Assembly: GCA_964541895.1 (NCBI GenBank)
Contig: CAZISM010000098.1
Location: 1 to 20,055, forward strand
Source of the DNA: CAZISM01 sp964541895
Lineage (GTDB): Bacteria; Zhuqueibacterota; Zhuqueibacteria; Residuimicrobiales; Residuimicrobiaceae
DNA: 20,055 bases
Direction: 5' to 3'
The notes under the pieces are model-generated. The model did no database searches, was not told the DNA's origin, and saw only the letters and a program-made list of their open reading frames with translations. Positions 14,855 through 20,055 of the stretch are shown here, piece after piece; within the stretch, counting starts at the first letter, position 1; every line of letters starts with the position of its first letter. The position numbers were made by a program, and so were the translations under genes.

Positions 14855-15649
14855 ATGCCGCTTTCCAGCAACAGAATTAAATATCTCCGTTCCCTGCATC
14901 ATAAAAAATATCGTGATCTGGAGAACAGATATTTGCTGGAAGGGGTGCGTCTGCTGGAAGAGGCGCTGGCCAGCCCGGTGATCATTCACGAAATAATCAC
15001 CAGCGCCGTTGAGCCGTCACCGCGGCGGCAGAGTCTGTTGCAGAGCGCCCGGGACCGGGCCATCGCCATCCACGAGGTTTCCGCCGCTACGCTGGCCTCG
15101 CTGTGCGACACCGATGCCCCGCAGGGGATTGTAGCCCTGGCGGAGAAATCGGCCGTCACCGCTCCGCGCTGGTCCGGGTTGCACGAGCCCACGCTCCTGA
15201 TATTGGACCAGCTGCATGACCCCGGCAATCTCGGCACGATACTGCGCACGGCGGAATGGTTTGGTGTGCAGACGGTGTTACTCAGCCGGTATACCGTTGA
15301 ATTGTACAATCCCAAAGTTGTGCGCAGCGCCATGGGCGCCCTCTTCCGCCTGCGCTGTCTTGCCGACATGGACCTGGGCACCGTCCTGCCGCTGCTGCAG
15401 CAGTCGGGCTATGACATCGTCACCTCGCGGGCTGAAAACGGCCAGACCACTGTTCCTCACGCCGACAAAATCGCGCTGGTCATCGGCGGCGAGGCTGAAG
15501 GGGTATCAGAGATCGTGCTGCACCATTCAGACCGATTCATCACCATCCCCTGCCGCGGTCGCGGCGAATCTCTGAACGCGGCTGTGGCCGCCGGCATTTT
15601 ACTACAGCAAATCACCTCCAGTCACTCTAAATCGGATACGCATGAATAA
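14855..15649 (+). CDS. TrmH/SpoU-family RNA 2'-O-methyltransferase
   Basis: This is a SPOUT-class enzyme of 264 residues that methylates ribose 2'-OH in tRNA or rRNA using S-adenosylmethionine. The N-terminal substrate-binding domain (about 1-105) resembles the 23S rRNA methyltransferase type (KYRDLENRYLLEGVRLLEEA). The C-terminal knotted domain carries motif 1 (LDQLHDPGNLGTILRTAEWF at 117-136, with the catalytic-type Arg131), motif 2 (NPKVVRSAMGALFRL at 152-166) and motif 3 (VIGGEAEGVSE, then ESLNAAVAAGILLQQ at 238-252). The motif 3 segment usually reads ESLNVSVA; here the central VS is AA. The start at 14855 lies 1 bp after hisS, and the gene overlaps the next by 8 bp, so translational coupling is likely. 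Which RNA and nucleotide it modifies is not predictable. Confidence 0.93.
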   Translation: MPLSSNRIKYLRSLHHKKYRDLENRYLLEGVRLLEEALASPVIIHEIITSAVEPSPRRQSLLQSARDRAIAIHEVSAATLASLCDTDAPQGIVALAEKSAVTAPRWSGLHEPTLLILDQLHDPGNLGTILRTAEWFGVQTVLLSRYTVELYNPKVVRSAMGALFRLRCLADMDLGTVLPLLQQSGYDIVTSRAENGQTTVPHADKIALVIGGEAEGVSEIVLHHSDRFITIPCRGRGESLNAAVAAGILLQQITSSHSKSDTHE

Positions 15650-16606
15650 CGAACCGCCTGCTTTCATGACCCCCAAGGACCTGGGGCGACTTTTTTTGTT
15701 CACCATCCTGGCGATTATCGTGGCTCAGGGCTTGGGCGCCTTTCTGCCCATCGACTGGCTGATCCTGGTGCAGGAGCTGGTCATCGTGTTGCCGGCGCTG
15801 ATCATGATCTTGTCCAAAGGATTGCCCTGGACCTACAGTTTCAGAATCCACCGTGTGCGGCTCCCGGTGCTGTTTTGGGGCGTGCTCTTGAGCGTCGCTG
15901 TGGTGATTCTGACCGATGAGCTGGACCGCCTGCTGAATCTGTTCTTCCCCATGCCCGACATTCTCAAGCACGAGCTGGAAAATCTGATGAAAGCCAAAGA
16001 CGCTTCCCAGGCGGCGTTGATCATCGCCGGGGCAGTGGTCATGGCGGCGCTCAGCGAGGAGATGCTGTTTCGCGGCCTCATTCTGCAAACCCTGGAGCAG
16101 TTCAAGGACGCCGCCTCGGCCATCGTCCTGTCCGCCATTTTCTTCGCCCTGATCCATTTCAACCCCTGGGCCGCCATCCAGATCGCAGTGCTCGGCTTTG
16201 TCCTCGGATACATGTCGTGGAAATCGCAAAGCATCTGGCCCGGCGTGTTGCTGCACGCAGGCAACAATCTGCTGGCCTATCTCTGGGTCAACCTGCCGCG
16301 CGAGCGCTGGGACTGGTACTGCGGCGAACATCACGTCAAGATCCAATGGCTTTTGCNNNNNNNNNNNNNNNNNNNNNNNNNNNNNNNNNNNNNNNNNNNN
16401 NNNNNNNNNNNNNNNNNNNNNNNNNNNNNNNNNNNNNNNNNNNNNNNNNNNNNNNNGAGCGCTGGGACTGGTACTGCGGCGAACATCACGTCAAGATCCA
16501 ATGGCTTTTGCCGGCCGCGTTTGTTCTCGTCATGGCCCTGCAGCGATTCAACAGCGCCTGTGATCATCAGAACGGACCGTCAGAGTCTTTATCCCACCGT
16601 ACATAA
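15642..16606 (+). CDS. CPBP-family intramembrane metalloprotease, interrupted by an assembly gap
   Basis: This is a multi-pass membrane protein of the CPBP/Rce1 (type II CAAX prenyl protease-like) family, with the catalytic set complete. SEEMLFRG gives the EExxxR motif (Glu139, Glu140, Arg144), FALIHFNPW gives FxxxH (His172), and LLHAGNN gives HxxxN (His205, Asn209). About seven hydrophobic helices fit the family. The ATG at 15642 overlaps the stop of the methyltransferase gene (ATGAATAA). The reading frame runs into 100 N at 16357 after residue 238. The 55 bp on both sides of the N are identical. If the gap and one copy are removed, the frame continues LLPAAFVLVMALQRF and stops at 16604-16606, giving 269 residues. 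As deposited, the gene is artificially split. Substrate unknown; bacterial members include bacteriocin-immunity and sorting-related proteases. Confidence 0.88.
16302..16356. repeat. 55-bp exact duplicate, left of gap
   Basis: Identical over all 55 bases to 16457-16511. The first copy ends exactly at the N run. It is best read as the overlapping end of a contig and not as biological duplication, because it is bounded by the gap on its inner side. Confidence 0.95.
16357..16456. other. Scaffold gap of 100 N
   Basis: Exactly 100 N, the conventional length for a gap of unknown size. It lies inside the CPBP protease gene and is flanked by identical 55-bp sequences, so the true gap length is probably minus 55. 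Confidence 0.98.
16457..16511. repeat. 55-bp exact duplicate, right of gap
   Basis: Second copy of 16302-16356, starting directly after the N run and continuing into the authentic 3' end of the CPBP protease gene. Confidence 0.95.
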
Positions 16607-16752
16607 ATCGGATGAGCCGGACGCACATCTCGGACCGCAAAAGTATCCAACACGGTTTGACCAAAAATATAAAGTGCGTTTTTCGGCGTTATGATGTCCT
16701 GACTTTGCGTGCACAATAACCCAAAGACCTCAAGCACCTATTCGTGATGAAT

Positions 16753-16757
16753 GGAGG
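16753..16757 (+). promoter_or_regulatory. Ribosome-binding site that decides the SpoIID-like start
   Basis: GGAGG at 16753-16757 lies 3 nt before an ATG at 16761 and 9 nt before a second in-frame ATG at 16767. The 9-nt spacing is within the normal range and 3 nt is too short, so 16767 is the preferred start. Confidence 0.65.
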
Positions 16758-16766
16758 ACGATGAGC

Positions 16767-18299
16767 ATGTCTGTAAAAAATCCTACGGTTCGCATCGGCA
16801 TGATACAGTCCGCAGAAGAGATCCGTTTTTCCTGCAGCGGTTCGTTCCACTTTGTTGCGTTGGACGGAACCGTCCAGGGCGAAGGCCAGGCCGGCGAATG
16901 GTATACTATCAAGGGCCACGACGCCGTTGCGGCCGAGATCCGCTGGGGTGTACGTCTGGCCATTGCCGAACAGGAGCAGGACGCTCTTGATACTATCCAG
17001 ACCCTGACAGCGCGCGGCATAACGGCGACGCTCTGGCGTCAGGGGTTGACCCTGCCGCTCGACCATATGATGATGGACAACCGCGACTATTGGGTCGTCA
17101 CCGGTCCTTTTGACGATCAGAGCCAGGCCCGGGAGTTTGTCCGCACCTATGAGCCGGTGGGCGAAGCGGTTGTGGTCAAGGAGATCCTGCGGCCCAGCCA
17201 TGGGACATGCCGCTGCGGCGACCTCGTCTGCAACGACGGCGTCCGCATCGTAGCGAACGACGAAGCCGGCGTCATCATGCTGGCGAATGTAACCGTCGGC
17301 ATCGAATTCCACTGGCAGCATCAGGCCACCCAGACCCTGCCCGGCGTGCTGGAGGTTCGATTCAACAATCAGGGCCGCCTGTTGGCCATCAACGAACTGG
17401 ACATTGAAGAGTATCTGATCAGCGTCAACTCGTCCGAGATGACGGCGGAAAATCCCATGGAGCTGCTCAAGGCACAAACGATCGCCGCCCGCAGCACGAT
17501 TCTCGCCACCATGGGCAAACACCATTACGACGAACCGTTTCATCTCTGCGCGGATGACCATTGTCAATGCTATCACGGCAAGGGCAAGGTGACCGACGCT
17601 TCGGTGCAAGCCACGCGCGAAACCGCTGGGGAAAATCTCCTCTACGGGCAACGGGTCTGCGATGCCCGTTATGCCAAAATCTGCGGCGGAGTCATGGAGG
17701 ACTATCCATACGTCTGGGACAACCGCCCCGTCCCCTACCTGGTCGCCGGTGTCGACGGCAAAGCAGACCTGTCCACCTCTTTGCGTGATGAAGAGCTGGT
17801 CAAAGCGTACATTGACAGCGAACCGGATGTTTATTGTAATACGATAAAGTATGAAATTCCCACCCGCCTGCCCTACAACACCCGCGAACTGTTTCGCTGG
17901 CGCGTGAGCTATGACCGCGAACAGGTTGAAACGCTGATCAGGAAAAAACTCGGCGATGACTTTGGCGAACTGGTCGATCTCTTGCCCGGCGAACGCGGCA
18001 ATTCCGGACGCTTGCTGTGGATGGATGTGGTGGGCAGTAAAAAGACGGTACGGGTGGGCAAAGAGCTGGCCATCCGCCGCATCCTTTCGGAAAGCCATCT
18101 CTATTCCGCCTGTTTTTACATCGAACGGGAGCGGGACGATGCCGGCCAGGTGAGCCGTTTTCACCTCATCGGCGCCGGCTGGGGCCACGGCGTCGGCCTC
18201 TGCCAGGTCGGAGCCACTGTGATGGCGCAGCTGGGATTTGATTACCGCGCCATACTGCAGCACTACTATAAAAACAGTACGTTACAAAAAATCTATTGA
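16767..18299 (+). CDS. SpoIID/LytB-domain protein with SPOR-like N-terminal region
   Basis: SpoIID-fold proteins are lytic transglycosylases or amidase enhancers that act on denuded peptidoglycan. The 510 residues (512 from 16761) carry the core: a catalytic-type Glu224 in YLISVNSSEMTAENPMELLK, QTIAARSTILA after it, KICGGVMEDYPYVWDNRPVP, and the C-terminal signature GWGHGVGLCQVGA at 471-483. The N-terminus (VRIGMIQSAEEIRFSCSGSF) is the usual opening strand of the family. Residues 73-140 look like a SPOR-type fold (YWVVTGPFDDQSQAREFV). Cysteines are unusually many: C148, C150, C155, then C261, C266, C268 next to His265, suggesting metal binding as described for clostridial SpoIID. No signal peptide or membrane anchor is visible, which is odd for a wall enzyme. 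A receiver-like gene follows 74 bp later. Domain call secure; site of action uncertain. Confidence 0.88.
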   Translation: MSVKNPTVRIGMIQSAEEIRFSCSGSFHFVALDGTVQGEGQAGEWYTIKGHDAVAAEIRWGVRLAIAEQEQDALDTIQTLTARGITATLWRQGLTLPLDHMMMDNRDYWVVTGPFDDQSQAREFVRTYEPVGEAVVVKEILRPSHGTCRCGDLVCNDGVRIVANDEAGVIMLANVTVGIEFHWQHQATQTLPGVLEVRFNNQGRLLAINELDIEEYLISVNSSEMTAENPMELLKAQTIAARSTILATMGKHHYDEPFHLCADDHCQCYHGKGKVTDASVQATRETAGENLLYGQRVCDARYAKICGGVMEDYPYVWDNRPVPYLVAGVDGKADLSTSLRDEELVKAYIDSEPDVYCNTIKYEIPTRLPYNTRELFRWRVSYDREQVETLIRKKLGDDFGELVDLLPGERGNSGRLLWMDVVGSKKTVRVGKELAIRRILSESHLYSACFYIERERDDAGQVSRFHLIGAGWGHGVGLCQVGATVMAQLGFDYRAILQHYYKNSTLQKIY

Positions 18300-18373
18300 T
18301 GTGATTCCGCAAACCGGCTGATTTGTCGCTACTTAAGGTTTGTAAAAGGACCTACAACAAATCAGCCCAGAGT

Positions 18374-18733
18374 ATGAAAATTGTGATTTTCAACGACGAA
18401 CTCCGGTCCGAAATGCAAATGTACCTGATGTTAAGCAACCTCCATGACGTGGTCGTGGCGAGGGATATGGATGATCTGTTGCACTTGTTGGATGAACAGA
18501 GTGCGGACCTGACCTTTCTGGATCTGACGGTTCGCAAGGATGATGGCGGCCACCAATGGGACGGACTGGATTTTGCCTCCAGGATCAGACGGCTTTTCCC
18601 CGATCTCAAGCTGGTGGGCATCTATGATCACGGCGATTCCACGGTGCCGCAAAAAGCGGAAAACTTTGGCATCACCGAATTTATAACCCGGCCGATCAAG
18701 AACAGAGAACTGCTGCAAGTTATTGATGCATAG
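18374..18733 (+). CDS. Stand-alone CheY-like receiver domain, degenerate
   Basis: This is a single-domain protein of 119 residues with the alternating strand/helix pattern of response-regulator receivers. The opening MKIVIFNDELRSEMQMYL gives the acidic pocket (Asp8, Glu9). LTFLDL holds Asp50 at the phospho-acceptor position. An extended, charged loop (TVRKDDGGHQWDGLDFASRI) precedes helix 3. The conserved Lys of the KP motif is replaced: the segment reads FITRPIKN, with Arg where Lys is usual, and the Thr/Ser switch region (GIYDHGDST) is also atypical. Phosphorylation or signal relay may therefore be altered. I chose the ATG at 18374 because the frame upstream begins at a TTG at 18323 and is unlike the family. 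No histidine kinase or output domain is adjacent. Two terminators follow. Confidence 0.75.
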   Translation: MKIVIFNDELRSEMQMYLMLSNLHDVVVARDMDDLLHLLDEQSADLTFLDLTVRKDDGGHQWDGLDFASRIRRLFPDLKLVGIYDHGDSTVPQKAENFGITEFITRPIKNRELLQVIDA

Positions 18734-18820
18734 CTGGACGTGAATCGGGCCAGGCCAATTTTTGTCGTGGCCGGCCGAAAACAGCAGAGGGGATGAATAG
18801 TACATCGCTCTGGCCTGCGG

Positions 18821-18848
18821 AAAAACGGCTGCAGGACAGCCGTTTTTA
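18821..18848 (+). terminator. Rho-independent terminator 1 after the receiver gene
   Basis: AAAACGGCTG (18822-18831) and CAGCCGTTTT (18837-18846) form a perfect 10-bp stem with a 5-nt loop, followed by further T. The A-run on the left makes it potentially bidirectional, but no minus-strand gene approaches it. Confidence 0.8.
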
Positions 18849-18862
18849 TTGTAGACATTTCT

Positions 18863-18902
18863 GGCGCCATGCCGAACCTGACGGCATGGTGCCATTTTTT
18901 TT
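18863..18902 (+). terminator. Rho-independent terminator 2, upstream of the amidohydrolase
   Basis: GGCGCCATGCCG (18863-18874) and CGGCATGGTGCC (18882-18893) form a 12-bp stem with one G-T pair and a 7-nt loop. Eight T follow at 18895-18902. It lies only 16 bp after the first terminator and 74 bp before the next start codon. Confidence 0.85.
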
Positions 18903-18925
18903 ATCTGGACGAACGATGGAACTCG

Positions 18926-18954
18926 TTGACTGGAATGTAGAAAAACACTACCTT
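18926..18954 (+). promoter_or_regulatory. Possible promoter of the exported amidohydrolase
   Basis: TTGACT at 18926-18931 is a good -35. The hexamer 17 bp on, TACCTT at 18949-18954, is a poor -10. A promoter must exist between terminator 2 and the gene if the gene is expressed on its own, and this is the best candidate I can see. Confidence 0.3.
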
Positions 18955-18976
18955 ATCCAGTTCAATGGAGAGGTCT

Positions 18977-19906
18977 ATGAAAACAACCTTGTTGTATCCC
19001 CCGGCTGCTTTGTTGCTATTCGTTCTTCTCTGCACCGTTGTGCGGCCGGCGACCGCAGCGGAAAACTCCGGCCGACTGGTTGTCGGCGTCTGCCAGTTCC
19101 CGGTCTCTGGCGATATCGCCGCCAACGGCCACTGGATCAGGAAACAGATGCTGGAAGCCAAAAAGCGGGGCGCGGATATTGTGCAGTTTCCGGAATGTGC
19201 GTTGTCCGGATATGGTGAGGAAGATTTTACGTCCCTGGAGCAGGTGGACTGGGATGAACTGCACCGGCAGACCGCGGGCATACTGGCCATGGCGGATTCA
19301 CTGAACATCTGGGTTCTACTGGGCAGCAGCCATCGTCTGTCCGGCGACCACAAGCCGCACAACAGTCTGTACGTCATCGATCAGGATGGCAACATCGTGG
19401 ACCGCTATGACAAACGTTTTTGTACAAAAAGCGATTTAAAATACTATACGCCGGGCGATCACTATGTCACCTTTGAGGTAAACGGCATCATCTGCGGTAT
19501 TCTTATCTGCTACGATGTCCGCTTCCCCGAGTTATATCGAGATTACACTCTGCAGGGCGTGCAGGTTCTGTTTCAATCTTTTTACAATGCACGGCAAAAA
19601 AAAGGCGGCATCCACCCCGTCATCATGCCGGTCACAGCCCAGGCCCATGCCGGCATCAATCACTTTTTCATGCTGCTCGCCAACTCGTCAGCCCGACACA
19701 GCTGGCCCAACCATTTTATCACCCCGGACGGCCGCATTGCCAAAAAATTAAAACCGGATCATCCGGGCGTGCTGATAGCGGAAATCGATGTCAGCAAAAA
19801 ATATTATGACGCCAGTGCGCCCTTCAGGGCAGAGGCTATAAACGGCAAGCGCAACAGCGGCGACACGGTGGACGATGAGAGATCCAGAAATAGAACTGGC
19901 TATTAA
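18977..19906 (+). CDS. Exported carbon-nitrogen hydrolase (nitrilase superfamily)
   Basis: This is a predicted amidase or related C-N bond hydrolase of 309 residues. The catalytic triad of the superfamily is present: Glu73 in FPECALSGY, Lys146 in DRYDKRF, and the nucleophile Cys178 in GILICYDVRFPELYRDY. The CYDVRFPELYR form resembles the NIT/omega-amidase-like branch more than true nitrilases, but substrate cannot be fixed. The N-terminus MKTTLLYPPAALLLFVLLCTVV followed by RPATAAEN is a signal peptide with probable cleavage near residue 28, so the enzyme should act in the periplasm or outside. Most members of this superfamily are cytosolic. A GGAG sequence 6 bp before the ATG at 18977 supports this start; an in-frame ATG at 18965 would precede it. 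The last 20 residues (NGKRNSGDTVDDERSRNRTG) are polar and appear to be a tail beyond the fold. Confidence 0.88.
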   Translation: MKTTLLYPPAALLLFVLLCTVVRPATAAENSGRLVVGVCQFPVSGDIAANGHWIRKQMLEAKKRGADIVQFPECALSGYGEEDFTSLEQVDWDELHRQTAGILAMADSLNIWVLLGSSHRLSGDHKPHNSLYVIDQDGNIVDRYDKRFCTKSDLKYYTPGDHYVTFEVNGIICGILICYDVRFPELYRDYTLQGVQVLFQSFYNARQKKGGIHPVIMPVTAQAHAGINHFFMLLANSSARHSWPNHFITPDGRIAKKLKPDHPGVLIAEIDVSKKYYDASAPFRAEAINGKRNSGDTVDDERSRNRTGY

Positions 19907-20055
19907 TACCTCATCAAGAAAATGTCGAGCCGCCGCAGCGCGACCAATCTGGTCGCGCAACATCTTTTCGCCGGCTTCTGCTGGAAATAGCGCTTTACAC
20001 AAACCTGAACTGAGCGTTTCGTGCTCAAAAAGCCGCCGATCGATCAATTCAGGAA
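19907..20055. other. Repeat-containing non-coding end of window
   Basis: There is no supported gene. A minus-strand frame (20047 to 19748) overlaps the amidohydrolase gene and reads through the palindrome, and I do not accept it as coding. The stretch carries the second copy of the GCGCGACCA palindrome. Confidence 0.6.
19938..19958. repeat. GCGCGACCA palindrome, copy 2
   Basis: GCGCGACCA (19938-19946) and TGGTCGCGC (19950-19958) form a perfect 9-bp stem with an ATC loop. The stem and the adjoining GCA are shared with the element at 10284-10306, while the loop differs, as expected of a family conserved for structure. Confidence 0.75.

Noticed and set aside
16302..16511. A real tandem duplication or mobile insertion inside the CPBP gene
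   Set aside because: The duplicate length stops exactly at the N boundaries on both sides and the frame is perfect when collapsed, which fits an assembly overlap better.
18734..18976. tRNA or known riboswitch in the spacer
   Set aside because: No cloverleaf, no TTCGA-type T-loop context, and no riboswitch core that I recognise; the folds are explained by two terminators.
19748..20047. 99-codon minus-strand frame at the window end
   Set aside because: It overlaps the 3' end of the amidohydrolase gene antisense and crosses the GCGCGACCA palindrome; the AGEKMLRDQIGRAAAAR stretch is repeat-derived.

Overview
The window looks like a piece of a draft genome, probably metagenome-assembled, from a diderm bacterium of the FCB superphylum (Calditrichota, KSB1, Marinimicrobia or a relative). 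Three things support this. There is a secreted FG-GAP/ASPIC-UnbV protein that ends in a type IX-like C-terminal sorting tail with the YPNPFN motif. A lipid-linked glycan assembly locus is present. Intergenic spaces are rich in short palindromic and dispersed repeats. The phylum call is an inference from gene content. A 100-N scaffold gap shows that the sequence comes from a draft assembly.

Region 1 (1-7319) is a surface-polysaccharide locus. Three glycosyltransferase genes run rightward: a GT9 heptosyltransferase-like gene cut by the window edge, then two GT4-type genes. They converge on a leftward operon of a GT4-type transferase, a GT2 transferase and a Wzx-type flippase, whose members overlap by ATGA. 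The two groups meet at a 408-bp non-coding patch made largely of dispersed repeats. No polymerase (Wzy), ligase or initiating phosphoglycosyltransferase is visible, so the locus probably extends to the left.

Region 2 (7320-10397) holds one large secreted protein with seven Ca-binding FG-GAP repeats, an ASPIC/UnbV domain, two Ig-like segments and a sorting tail. It is followed by a cluster of palindromic, REP-like hairpins and the trxB terminator.

Region 3 (10398-12719, minus strand) is a redox/housekeeping run: a nitroreductase-family flavoprotein, a NIF3-like dinuclear-metal protein and thioredoxin reductase, closed by a clear rho-independent terminator.

Region 4 (13019-16606, plus strand) starts at a good sigma70-like promoter. 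It reads ptsN-like EIIA, hisS, a TrmH/SpoU RNA methyltransferase and a CPBP membrane protease, tightly packed. The 100-N gap lies inside the CPBP gene and is flanked by an exact 55-bp duplication. Collapsing it restores one 269-residue reading frame, so the gap appears to be an assembly artefact.

Region 5 (16767-20055, plus strand) contains a cytosolic-looking SpoIID/LytB-domain protein rich in cysteine, a stand-alone degenerate CheY-like receiver, two tandem terminators, and an exported nitrilase-superfamily amidohydrolase. It ends in another copy of the palindromic repeat seen near 10.3 kb. I saw no tRNA or rRNA gene, CRISPR array, insertion sequence or defence system, and no convincing new multi-gene system. 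The most noteworthy items are the repeat families, the assembly artefact, the SpoIID-receiver pair and the tandem-terminator spacer.
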